A stretch of DNA of 64,000 bases from CAZLRH01 sp964562015 (GTDB lineage Bacteria; Verrucomicrobiota; Verrucomicrobiia; Opitutales; JABDGR01). The number at the start of each line of letters is the position of its first letter. Position 1 is the stretch's first letter. The notes under the pieces are model-generated. The model was not told the DNA's origin. It saw only the letters and a program-made list of their open reading frames with translations, and searched no databases. Where the stretch lies: the NCBI GenBank assembly GCA_964562015.1, contig CAZLRH010000008.1, forward strand, positions 62,001-126,000, given 5' to 3'. Positions 51,952-62,300 of the stretch are shown here, piece after piece. The translations under genes and the position numbers were made by a program.

Positions 51952-53565
51952 ATGAATTTACCCACCGGCGAGGATGGCCCCCGCAACCCGATGGACGAGC
52001 TCCAGCGGCAGTTGCAGGAATGGTTGCGCGGCGGCGGTGGCGCGAGCCCGAGCCTCCATCCGTTTGATCCCACCACCCCGGCGCCGGAAACGCCGCCGCC
52101 GCCCGGACGCGACCCGGAGGCAGACGCTGAGGCCATGCGGCGCATCCGCGAATTTTCCTTCAAGCCGCGCGAGATTCGCGACTACCTGAACCGTTACGTG
52201 GTGAAGCAGGACGAGGCGAAGAAGGTGTTGTCCGTGGCGATTTGCGACCATTTTAATCATGTGCGGTTGTGCCTGGAAAAGCCCGAGCGGCGCGACCGCG
52301 AGTACAGCAAGCAGAACATCCTGCTCCTCGGCCCGACGGGCGTGGGCAAAACGTACCTGATGCGCACCGTGGCACGGTTGATCGGCGTGCCGTTTGTGAA
52401 GGCCGATGCCACGAAGTTTTCCGAAACGGGTTACGTGGGCGGCGATGTCGAGGACTTGGTGCGGGACTTGGTGAAGGTGGCCGGCGGCAACACCGACCTT
52501 GCGCAATACGGCATCATCTACATCGACGAGATTGACAAAATCGCCGGCGAGCCGGGCCACGGGCGCGATGTCTCGGGCCGCGGCGTGCAGATTAATCTGC
52601 TCAAGCTGATGGAGGACACCGAGGTCAACCTCGTCTCCCCAACGGACATGATGGGGCAGATGCAGGCGATGATGGAGTTCTCGCGCGGCGGGCGCAAACC
52701 GCGCAAGCGCACCATGAGCACGCGGCATATTTTGTTCATCGTCTCGGGGGCGTTCGACAAGCTGACCGACCTCGTGCAAAAGCGGCTCGACCAGGCGCGC
52801 ATCGGTTTCGGCGGCGAATCCACCTCCGGGCGCGAGGCGCACGAATACCTGCGGCACGCGGAGACGACGGACTTTATCAAATACGGCTTCGAGCCGGAAT
52901 TCATCGGGCGGCTGCCGGTGCGCGTGGCGTGCGAAGCGCTCGGGGCGGAGGACTTGGCGCAGATTCTCGTGTCGTCCGAGGGCTCGATCCTGACGCAGTA
53001 CCGCGAGGATTTTCAGGGTTACGGGATTGATTTTCGCATCACCGCCGAGGCCGTGCAGGAAATCGCCCGGCGCGCCCACGCGGAAAAAACCGGCGCACGC
53101 GGTTTGCTGACGGTGCTCGAGCGGGTGTTTCGCGATTTCAAATTCCAACTGCCGTCGGCGGGCGTGTCGGCCTTTGAAGTGACGGACGCCACCATCAAGG
53201 ATCCGGCCACGGCGTTGCGCACCCTCATGACCGACCATGAGCACCTGCAACACGGCGCGCTCATGGCGGACTTGCAGCGGTTTGTGGACGATTTCGCGCG
53301 CGAGCACGGACTGACGCTCGTCTTCGACGCCGGCGCGCAGGAAGTCCTGGCCGCGGCGTCGCTGGCGAAGGACCAGACGATGCGCTCATTGTGCCAGCAG
53401 CGCTTTAAGGATTTCCAGCACGGGCTGAAAATCGTCGCCCGCAACACCGGCCGCGACACGTTCACCATCACCCGCGCGGCGGCGGAGAACCCGGACGCGG
53501 AATTGTCGAAATGGGTCGTGGAGAGTTTCGCGAAAACGGGCGCGGGAGGACAGGGCGGGGTGTAG
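51952..53565 (+). CDS. clpX: ClpX-like AAA+ unfoldase lacking the zinc domain, with an extra C-terminal domain
   Basis: A 537-residue ATPase. There is no N-terminal Cys4 zinc domain; instead a 60-residue Gly/Pro/Asp-rich part. The ATPase core is complete: Walker A GPTGVGKT (127-134), pore loop TGYVG (159-163), Walker B IIYIDEID (188-195), ClpP-docking loop RIGFGG (283-288), sensor/arginine region TGARGL (380-385). After the usual small domain, residues about 452-537 look like a second copy of the small domain. Helical patterns such as RVFRDFKFQL and QRFKDFQHGL line up, as do FEVTDATIKDPATAL and FTITRAAAENPDAEL. ClpX unfolds substrates for ClpP; no clpP is in the window. It begins without a clear Shine-Dalgarno word. 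Confidence 0.85.
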   Translation: MNLPTGEDGPRNPMDELQRQLQEWLRGGGGASPSLHPFDPTTPAPETPPPPGRDPEADAEAMRRIREFSFKPREIRDYLNRYVVKQDEAKKVLSVAICDHFNHVRLCLEKPERRDREYSKQNILLLGPTGVGKTYLMRTVARLIGVPFVKADATKFSETGYVGGDVEDLVRDLVKVAGGNTDLAQYGIIYIDEIDKIAGEPGHGRDVSGRGVQINLLKLMEDTEVNLVSPTDMMGQMQAMMEFSRGGRKPRKRTMSTRHILFIVSGAFDKLTDLVQKRLDQARIGFGGESTSGREAHEYLRHAETTDFIKYGFEPEFIGRLPVRVACEALGAEDLAQILVSSEGSILTQYREDFQGYGIDFRITAEAVQEIARRAHAEKTGARGLLTVLERVFRDFKFQLPSAGVSAFEVTDATIKDPATALRTLMTDHEHLQHGALMADLQRFVDDFAREHGLTLVFDAGAQEVLAAASLAKDQTMRSLCQQRFKDFQHGLKIVARNTGRDTFTITRAAAENPDAELSKWVVESFAKTGAGGQGGV

Positions 53566-53654
53566 ATGAATGAATGTAAAAGCTTGGCTGTTTAAGTGCA
53601 CCAAGCGCCACCACCAAGCTTGACGACCAAGCGGCCCTGCCCTACCTTGGCCTC

Positions 53655-53903
53655 ATGCAAGCGACCCTGAGCAGCAAATTTCAAATCACCATCCCGGCGA
53701 AGCTGCGGAAAAAATTCCGGCTCAAGCCGGGGATGAAGCTGGAATTCGACGAGACCGCGCCCGACCTGCGCGCGCAGCCGCGGTACAAATTTGACGTTGC
53801 GCGCATGCGCCGCCTCATTGGTTCTGCCAAGGATTTCATGCCCGGCAAAACGGCGCGCGAAGCCTTGGCCGAAATTCGGGGTTATGATCGCGACGAGCTG
53901 TGA
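53655..53903 (+). CDS. AbrB/VapB-type antitoxin
   Basis: An 82-residue protein. The N-terminal MQATLSSKFQITIPAKLRKK is a swapped-hairpin AbrB DNA-binding domain. The rest is helical with an acidic end and would bind the PIN toxin encoded next. Its stop codon overlaps the toxin's GTG start by four bases (GTGA type), a typical antitoxin-toxin arrangement. Such antitoxins also repress their own promoter. Confidence 0.85.
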   Translation: MQATLSSKFQITIPAKLRKKFRLKPGMKLEFDETAPDLRAQPRYKFDVARMRRLIGSAKDFMPGKTAREALAEIRGYDRDEL

Positions 53904-54298
53904 ACACCGCCGTGGATAGCTCGGTGCTCCTGGCCATCGTCAAAGGCGAGGCGTCGGCGGAGGCGTGGATGAACCGGCTGATTTCCGCCCGCGAAAACGG
54001 CGGGCTGCTGGCCTGCGAGGCGATGTGGGCGGAGACACGCCAAATCTATTCGTCACGTGAGGCTCACGCCAAGGCGATGGAAGCATTCGGTTTGCAGTTC
54101 AGCCCCCTGCTCCCGGCCACCGCCGCGCTGGCCGGCGAAATTCACCAAGCCTACCGCCGGGCCGGCGGCCAGCGGGAACGAATTTTGGCTGATTTTTTGA
54201 TTGGCGCGCATGCGTTGATCCAAGCAGATCAACTGGCCACGGCAGACGACGGCTACCTACGCCCGCATTTCCGTCAGCTCAAGGTCTTGAAATTGTAA
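53900..54298 (+). CDS. PIN-domain VapC-like toxin
   Basis: A 132-residue PIN-domain ribonuclease-like protein starting at GTG 53900. Acidic residues typical of the fold are present: Asp6 in AVDSSVLLAI, Glu near 'MWAETRQIYSS', Asp in 'ILADFLIGAHAL', and the C-terminal 'TADDGYLR'. With the overlapping AbrB-type gene it forms a VapBC-like pair that would cleave RNA (often tRNA) when free of antitoxin. The target is unknown. Confidence 0.88.
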   Translation: MNTAVDSSVLLAIVKGEASAEAWMNRLISARENGGLLACEAMWAETRQIYSSREAHAKAMEAFGLQFSPLLPATAALAGEIHQAYRRAGGQRERILADFLIGAHALIQADQLATADDGYLRPHFRQLKVLKL

Positions 54299-54371
54299 AC
54301 TCTGTCAGAAAACCCTTTTCACCATTCAGAAAATTTCTGTTTTCCGTCTTCTGAAATCTGCCTTTTTACCC

Positions 54372-55169
54372 ATGCCCGAAGGACCAGCCATTGCGGAAAT
54401 GTTCGGCGGCATCGCGCCGCGGTACGACTTGGCCAACCATGTCCTGAGTCTGGGGCTGGATTTTGGCTGGCGGCGGTGTTTGGTGCGGGCCGTCGCAGCG
54501 GCGCTGAAAGAAGGCAGGGACGGCTCTCCGAGCCGTCCGCGAACGCCTCGGAGAGGCGTCCCTACCCTCGAAAACAATTTCGACAAGGATTCGAAGCGCG
54601 AGAATCCACTCGTGGTAGATCTGGCGACGGGCAGCGGCGATGTGGCGTTCGCGCTGAAGAAGCATCTCGGGCCGGGCGTCGCGGTGCGTGGTTATGATTT
54701 TTGCCGGCCCATGCTGGTGGAAGCGGAGAGGAAAAAAGGTGCATTGCCGTGGGCGCGGGAGATTGGGTTCGACTGGGCCGACTGCATGGCGTTGCCGCTG
54801 GCTGACAACTCCGCGGATGCGGTGACAATTGCGTTTGGCCTGCGTAACTTTGCCGACCGCGCGCGCGGACTGCGCGAGATGTTGCGCGTGCTGCGGCCCG
54901 GCGGCTCGCTGTTCGTGCTGGAATTCACGCAGCCTCTGCCCTGGTTTCGTCCGCTGTATTATTTTTACCTACGCAATCTGATGCCGGTGGCGGCGGGCCT
55001 CATCACCGGCCGCCCCGAGGCCTACCGATACCTCAATGCCTCGATTGCGGCGTTTCCCGACCGCGCGGCGCTGGCGGAAGAAATGCACGCTGGCGGTTTT
55101 GCGGAAGTCACCTACCGCGGGCTCGCGGCCTGCTCCGTGGCTCTGCATGTGGCGGTGAAATCCAGGTGA
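54372..55169 (+). CDS. ubiE: Demethylmenaquinone/ubiquinone C-methyltransferase with palindromic in-frame insertion
   Basis: A 265-residue class I SAM methyltransferase of quinone biosynthesis. The N-terminus (EGPAIAEMFGGIAPRYDLAN) and motif I 'VVDLATGSGDVAFALKKHL' are standard, as is 'ALPLADNSADAVTIAFGLRN'. Between the first helix region and motif I, residues about 47-66 are 'GRDGSPSRPRTPRRGVPT', encoded by a palindromic repeat (see repeat entry), which lengthens the family's usual short linker. The core motifs are intact, so the insertion is likely tolerated as a surface loop. Menaquinone is more likely than ubiquinone as the product in this lineage. Confidence 0.9.
   Translation: MPEGPAIAEMFGGIAPRYDLANHVLSLGLDFGWRRCLVRAVAAALKEGRDGSPSRPRTPRRGVPTLENNFDKDSKRENPLVVDLATGSGDVAFALKKHLGPGVAVRGYDFCRPMLVEAERKKGALPWAREIGFDWADCMALPLADNSADAVTIAFGLRNFADRARGLREMLRVLRPGGSLFVLEFTQPLPWFRPLYYFYLRNLMPVAAGLITGRPEAYRYLNASIAAFPDRAALAEEMHAGGFAEVTYRGLAACSVALHVAVKSR
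54516..54563. repeat. Palindromic repeat inserted in frame in ubiE
   Basis: Two 19-base arms, AGGGACGGCTCTCCGAGCC (54516-54534) and GCCTCGGAGAGGCGTCCCT (54545-54563), are inverted with 17 of 19 matches and a 10-base loop; each arm also forms its own small hairpin. With short flanks the unit is about 57 bases, that is, 19 codons, so the reading frame is kept. The right arm recurs exactly at 50191-50209. The boundaries are inferred from where the family sequence breaks and resumes. Confidence 0.7.
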
Positions 55170-55229
55170 GTCTGCGGGCTGGTGTTTTAGAGCTTGGGCT
55201 GGCGGGGCTTTTTCGCCAATAAGACGGCC

Positions 55230-56015
55230 ATGCCCGCACCCGCCAAGTTTCCGCACAATCCCGTCCGCACCGCGTTGCGCAAGCGCCAACTCACGCTCGG
55301 CGGCTGGATTCAGGTCGGCCATCCGGTGGTGGCCGAGATTTTCGCGCACGCGGGCTTCGACTGGGTGGCGCTCGACGGCGAGCACACCGACATCGCGCTG
55401 GCGGAGTCGGCCAATCTTTTCCGCGGCCTGCACGGGCGCGGGCCGGCGCCGTTTGTGCGGGTGCGGGAAAACGACACCCTCGCCATCCGGCAGGTGCTCG
55501 ACCTCGGCGCGCTCGGCGTGATTGTGCCGCTGGTGCACACCGCGGCGGACGCGACGCGGGCGGTGCGGGCGGCGAAATTTCCGCCGCAGGGTGAACGCGG
55601 TTTTGCGTTTTTCCGCGCCAACAATTATGGCGCGGATTTCGCGGCCTACGCCCAAAATGCCAACGAGCAGATCGCCGTGGTGGTGATGATTGAATCGCGC
55701 CAGGCCGTCGAAAACATCGAGGAAATCCTGGCGGTCGAGGGCGTGGACGGCGTTTTCATAGGTCCGTACGACCTGAGCGGTTCCTATGGCCTGGCCGGGC
55801 AATTGGACCATCCCACGGTGGTGCGCGCGCAGAAAAAAGTGGTGGCGGCATGCGCGGCGGCGGGCCGCAGCGCGGGCTTGCACCTGGTCGGGCCCACCCC
55901 GGAAAACATCGCGGAAACAATCAAGCGCGGCTTTACCTTCATCGCCTTGGGCATGGACACTGTTTTCCTGCGCGAAAGCGCCAAGGCGGTGCTGGCGGCG
56001 GCAATGAAGGCGTAA
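55230..56015 (+). CDS. HpcH/HpaI family aldolase
   Basis: A 261-residue class II (metal-dependent) pyruvate aldolase. Start 55230 (MPAPAKFPHNPVRTALRKRQ). The core 'GFDWVALDGEHTDIAL', 'APFVRVRENDTLAIRQVLDL', 'GALGVIVPLVHTAADATRAV', 'GERGFAFFRANNYG' and 'VDGVFIGPYDLSGSYGL' is characteristic; metal-binding Glu and Asp are in the usual places. Relatives split 2-keto-3-deoxy acids such as 2-keto-3-deoxyglucarate. A link to the uronate island is conceivable but distant. It follows ubiE by 60 bases. Confidence 0.88.
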   Translation: MPAPAKFPHNPVRTALRKRQLTLGGWIQVGHPVVAEIFAHAGFDWVALDGEHTDIALAESANLFRGLHGRGPAPFVRVRENDTLAIRQVLDLGALGVIVPLVHTAADATRAVRAAKFPPQGERGFAFFRANNYGADFAAYAQNANEQIAVVVMIESRQAVENIEEILAVEGVDGVFIGPYDLSGSYGLAGQLDHPTVVRAQKKVVAACAAAGRSAGLHLVGPTPENIAETIKRGFTFIALGMDTVFLRESAKAVLAAAMKA

Positions 56016-56250
56016 CTGCGCTTTGGGCGAATAGCGCCACATCAATCAACCAGCCAAGGTGCCGCAATTGCTTTGGCCGTCAGGAAGAGCCGGACTGCGC
56101 CGCAAGGCCGGCGGGATTCAAAGGGACGTCGGGGTCATATCGCCTTGCTGAAAAACGCGGAATTTCTTAACTTAACCCCGTTATTAGCCCGGCTTTATCC
56201 GCAGAGCAAACGGAGAAGAGGGCTGGAATTTTTTTACGAATGCTTTACCT

Positions 56251-56299
56251 TAGGGTAATCCCTATGGGGTTGACCCTAGTACCATCTTCCCCATATAGT
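56251..56299 (+). promoter_or_regulatory. Sigma70-like promoter with overlapping inverted repeat, upstream of the giant gene
   Basis: TTGACC (56270-56275) and TATAGT (56294-56299) are separated by 18 bases and give a good -35/-10 pair. TAGGGT (56251-56256) and ACCCTA (56273-56278) form an inverted repeat whose right half overlaps the -35, with a smaller CCC-TAT-GGG palindrome inside. That is the layout of an operator that could block polymerase. The 5' leader would be about 85 bases; the start codon lacks a Shine-Dalgarno word. The rest of the 376-base gap (56016-56250) holds nothing I can support. Confidence 0.5.
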
Positions 56300-56391
56300 G
56301 GAGATGAATTATGCCGATAGCGTACACAGCCACTTCAGGTGAACCCGTTTTTAGGACGGTTTTCTCCTTTGTGCGGCTTTAGTCACCACCG

Positions 56392-59300
56392 ATGAATCTT
56401 TGCACCACCCAGCGCCTTATCATTGCGATGCTCAGCCGAATTACCGGCGGGCGCGGCTGGGCCATGGCGGGGCTGCTGCTGGCCTTGGGGATGGCGCAAG
56501 CGCATGGGCAGTTCATTTTCACCGAATCTTTCACGGGCTCGACGGATTCCGCGTGGATCGGCGTGACCGGTGGGACCAGCCCCGGACCGCGCCTGACGGC
56601 CAATGCGACACCCAACGCCGCCGACCCCGAGTATGGCCAGACGCAGATTGACGCCCCCGGCAATGGCTGGATGCGCCTGGCGACGACGACCGGCAACCAG
56701 GCCAACGCCATCACGCTGAACACGGAGCTGCCTTCGCATAACAACACGATTTCCATCACGTTCGACTTCACGATGTGGGACGGCGGCGCGACGCCGGCGG
56801 ACGGCCTGTCCGTCTTTGCCTACGACGCAAGCGTGAACGGCCCGTTTTCGACCAACGGCACCTTCACGGTAGGTGCCAACGGCGGTTCGCTCAGCTACGC
56901 GCAAAAGTCCGGGGTCAACGGCATGCCCGGCGGTTATTTCGCGGTGGGCATCGATACTTTCGGCAATTGGTCCAGCGCCTCGGAAGGCCGCAGCGGCGCG
57001 TACCCGACGGGCAATACGTCGATCGACCCGGGCTTCATGCCGAATGAAATCGCCGTGCGCGGTCCGGGGAATGGCCAGACCGTCGGCAATTACTCGTACC
57101 TCGTGGGCACGGGCGGCAACAACTACGTGAATGGCGGCAATGTCGCCGCGCTCAATGCCACGACGCAAAATCTCGAATTCGGCAATTATACCACCCGGCC
57201 CGACCAGGACGCCTCGGACTTCCGCCGCCTCCAAATTATTTTGGACTCGAACAACAATCTCACGGTTTACCTGCAAGTCGGCTATACCGGCAATCTTTCG
57301 AGCCTGTTCACGGTGAACATGGGCAACTTCACCCGGCCGGACTTGCTGGGCATTGGATTCGGCGCCTCCACCGGCGGCCAGCAGGAAGTCGTGGAAATCC
57401 GCAATGTCACCCTCACCTCCTCGGGCAATTTCAACACTTGGTACTGGTCCAATGCCGACGCCACGGCCCACCTGACGTGGAACGACTCGTCGAATTTGAA
57501 CTGGGTCGGCAACGGCACGGTGCCCGGCGCCGGAGCGAACACCAACAGCACGGTGGTGTTCGACAGCACGAACAACCTGACCGGCAACTACAACGTCAAC
57601 ATCACGGGCAGCAACAAATCCGTGGGCGGTGTTTATTTCTCCGGGCCGGGCAGCTATGTCATCGCCGGCAACTTGGGGTTGAACATCGTCAGCGCCACGC
57701 CCGGCAGCCCCGCTTTCATCACGTTGTTGAACAATCCCAGCGGCAATGCGAACCAGACCATCGGCGTGACCATGAACATCACCGGCAACAATGATTTGCA
57801 GGTGCAGAACTTCGTCAGCCAGACGCTCACGCTCTCCGGCAACCTGATCATGGGGAACCACAACGTCGAGTTCAACACGGCCGGCAACACGGTGATGAGC
57901 GGCATCGTCAGTGGCACGGGCAACCTCACCTTCGACGGTCTGGGCATCACCAACCTGAGCGGCAACAACACTTTCTCCGGCAAGACCATCATCGACGCCA
58001 ATGCCACCCTGCTCTTGTCCAACGCGAACGCGCTCGGCAGCGTGGCGGGCAACACCACGGTCGCCAGCGGCGGCGCGCTGGCCTTGCAGGGCAATCTGAC
58101 GTTTGCGGCCGAACCCCTCAATCTTTCCGGCAGCGGTGCGGGTGTTTACGATTCGGGCGCGCTGGTCAACGTCAGCGGCAACAACGTCTGGACCGGCAAC
58201 ATCACGTTGGCGGCCAATTCCACCATCGGTGCGGAAGCCGGTAATTTGACCGTTTCCGGCAATATCAACGGCGCCAACAATGTGCTGACCTTCGACGTGG
58301 ACAACACGACGACCGTGACGGCGTCGGGGATTATCAGCGGCGGAACCACGCAGTTGGTGAAGAGCGAATCCGGCACTTTGATCTTGAGCGGCGTGAATAC
58401 CTATGGCGGCGGCACCACCATCCGCGAGGGAACGGTGCAGGTGCAGACAAGCAGTTCCGCGCTCGGCACGGCCAATGTGACCTTCGGTGATTCCGGCACC
58501 CAGTCCACCGACGATTTGGCGCTCGTCGGCGCGGGCTCGTCCAACCTCACTTATGCCAACAACCTCACGGTCGCGAATTTCGGCAACAACGTGACCATCG
58601 GCGGCAACACGACGGGCAGCAATGTTGTCACCACTTTCAGCGGCTTGCTCACGGCGAACCGCACGGTGAATTTGCAGGAGACGAACACCGCGAGCGGCTC
58701 GTCCACCTCCTTCACTGGCAACATCAGCGGCAACGGCAGCATCGTCAAAACCCAGGCGGGCGTCGTCACCCTTTCCGGCAACAACAGCTTTACCGGCGGC
58801 TTGACCCTGCGCGATGGCACTTTGCAAATCACGGGCAACAACAATACCCTGGGCGGCGGCGGCACAGGCAATGTCACGATTGGCGACTCCAGCACACCCG
58901 CCGGCGACAATCTGAACCTGCTCGCCATCGGCTCGGCCAACCGCACTTACGCCAATGCCATTACAGTGAACAATTATGGCAACCTCGTGAGCATCGGCGG
59001 CAACACCACCGGCAACAACGTGTTGACCACCTACTCAGGGGCGCTGGTGCTCAATCGCGACGTGAACTTGCAGGAGACGAATGCGAATCTCACCACCTCG
59101 CGCACGGAATTTTCGGGCAATATCAGCGGCGCGGGCAACCTCACCAAGACCGGCGCGGGCCTCGTGTTGATCAACAGCGCGAACAACAACAGCAACATGA
59201 CCGGCAACGTGACCGTCAGCACCGGCACTTTGCGCGTGGCGGGCGGCGGGGCCATCGGCGACCTTTCCGGCGTGACGGTGAACAGCGGCGCGTTGTTTGA

Positions 59301-62300
59301 CGTGACGGCGAACGAAACGGTCGGCTCCATTGCCGGCGCGGGCAACATCGCCCTGTCGAACGGCAACCTGCTCACCGCGGGCGGGAACAATCAGACCACC
59401 ACTTTCTCCGGCGTGCTTTCCGGCGGCAACGCGGGCAGCGGTTTTGCAAAAAACGGCACCGGCACCCTGACGCTCAACGGCACGAACACCTACCTCGGCA
59501 ACACGACCGTGAATGCGGGCGTGCTGCAACTAGGCAGCAATGGTGCCATCAGCAGCACCAATTTGACTGTGATCGCCAACAGCACGGTGGCGCTGAACGT
59601 CGCCGCGTTGAACATCACGAACAACCTGACGTTGAACGGCGCGGGCGCGAGCGGCCAGCCCGCCGCGTTGTACAACTCCAGCAACGGCAACACCACCTGG
59701 ACGGGCAACCTCACGCAGGGCAGCGCCAGCAGCATCGGCTCGGCCGCCAACACGAACCTCACCCTGAACGGCACCCTCACCGGCGGCAATTTTGACATCA
59801 CGTTCAACGGCGCGGGGAATGTTTCCCTCGGCACGAACGTCAACAGCACGCTCAACAGCGTCAACAACATCACCGTCAGTTCCGGCCAGTTGGTGACGAA
59901 TGCCAACAACCGCCTCTCGGACAACGGCACGGTCACGGTCGCCAGCGGCGCGACGCTGAACATGAACGGCTTTACCGACAGCGTGGGCGGTATCTCCGGT
60001 GGCGGCAATATCACGCTCGGCTCGGGCGCGCTGACTTTTGGCGCCAACGGTCTCGACAACACCTTCGGCGGCTTGATTAGCGGCAGCGGCAACTTGACCC
60101 AGAATGGCACCAGCGTGACCACCTTCACCAGCGCCAGCGCCTACAGCGGCGGCAATCTCACCATCGGCAGCGGCACGGCAAGCACCGGCGGCGTGCAGTT
60201 GGGCAAGAACAGTGTCTTCGGCAGCTCCACCAACCTGACGATGAACGGCGGCACCTTCTACGTGAATGGCTACGCGGATGCCTTTAACAAATTCACCCAA
60301 ACCGCCTCGTCCACCGTGGACTTTCAGGGCACGAGCGGCGGCAACCTGGAATTCACCGCCATGAACGGCACCGCCGGCACGCTCACCATCGCGAACTGGG
60401 CCGGCGACCTCCTCGCTGGCAATGGCGGCACGCGCTTCCAAGTCACCAACGCGACCACGACGGGCTTGTTTGCCAACGGCACGAATATCACGTTCGCCGG
60501 CTGGGGCACCGTCTCAAAGGTCATCAGCCTGGGCGGCGGTTTGTTTGAAATCGTGCCGGACATTTCCTCGGGCACTTATTTTTGGCGCGGCAACGCCGGC
60601 AATGTCTGGTCCACCGGCAATGAGTTCGTGCGCAACGGCTCGGCGAGCAACGGCCCGAATGCCTCCAACACCATCGCTTACTTCGGCGACAATGCCGGCA
60701 ACGTGAGTCTGCCGTCCACCAACATGACCATCGCGCTGGCCAATGGCCGCACGGTCGGCACCATGATTCTGGCGGGCAATGCCAGCCACCCGTATAATTT
60801 CGACAGCGATACCACCGGCACCGCCCGCACCCTGACATTGCAAGGCACGTCCATGGCCTTCCTGACCGTTTCGGGCAACGCCGCCAATTTCATCGGCGGC
60901 AACACGGCGCGCCAAGTCAACATCACCTTGGGCAGCAACCTGACGATTCAGGACAATTCCGGCAACACCGGCGCCGGCCTGACCCTCGGCGCGAATGCCT
61001 CGAACACCTTCACCAACGGCGGCTTCTACACCACCGTGACGGGCTCGGGCAACACCGTCATCAAATCGTCCATGACCGGCACGGGCGGCTTGATTATCAA
61101 CTCCTCGGGTCCGCTAACGTTGACGGGCAACAACACCTACACCGGCAACACAACGCTGACCGACGGCATTTTGCGCCTCAACAATGGCGGCAACGCCACG
61201 GTATCCTCCATCGGCACGGGCAACTTTGCCATCAATGGCGGCATCCTGGACAACACCAGCGGCTCGACGGTCACCCTCGGCACGAACAACAAAATCATCT
61301 GGGGCGGGAATTTCGAATTTTTGGGCACCGGCGACCTGAATCTCGGCACGGGCAATGTCACCCTCAGCGGCGACACCCGCGGCGTCACCGTCGATGCCGG
61401 AAATTTGACCATGGGCGGCAACATCTCCGACGGCGTCAATAGCTACAACATGTACAAGTACGGCTCGGGCAACCTGATCCTGACCGGCAACAACGCCTTC
61501 AACAGCCTCGTCATCAGCAATGGCACGGTGCAGATTTCCGGCAACAACAACGCCCTCGGCACCGGCAACGTGACGATCGGCGACAGCGCGACGGCCGCCG
61601 CGAGCAACCTCACCCTGCTCGCCACCGGCTCGGCCAACCGCACTTACGCCGACAACATCATCGTCGCCAATTATGGCAACATCGTGACCCTCGGCGGCAA
61701 CACCACCGGGAACAACGTCGTCACGACGTTCTCCGGCGCGCTCGTGCTCAATCATGACGTGAGTTTGCAGGAAACGAATTCGAACCTGACCACCTCGCGC
61801 ACGGACTTCACGGGCAACATCAGCGGCGCGGGCAACATCACGAAGACCGGCGCGGGCCTGGTGCAAATCAACAGCGCCAACAACAACAACGCCATGACCG
61901 GCAATGTGACCATCAGCAACGGCACCCTGCGCGTGGCCGGCGGCGGGGCGATTGGCGACACCTCCGCAGTCTCCGTCAGCGTCGGCGCGTTGTTTGACGT
62001 GACGGCCAGTGAAACCGTCGGCTCCATCGCGGGCACGGGTACCATTTCACTCGCCAACGGCACCGTGCTGACCGCGGGCGGCAACAACCTGAGCACCCTT
62101 TTCGTCGGCATCATCTCGGGCGGCAACATCGCCTCCGGCCTCACCAAGAACGGCACCGGCACCCTGACCCTGACTAACGCCAACACGTACACGGGCAATA
62201 CCACGTTGAATGCGGGCCGCCTCGAACTGGCCCAGAACACCTCCCTCGGCTCAGCCGGCAACCTGGTCCTTAACGGCGGCGAAATCGCCGGCATCACTAC

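Noticed and set aside
56073..56258. Possible 61-codon plus-strand gene before the giant gene
   Set aside because: Arg-rich without hydrophobic or domain pattern, no ribosome site, and it overlaps the promoter-proximal region.
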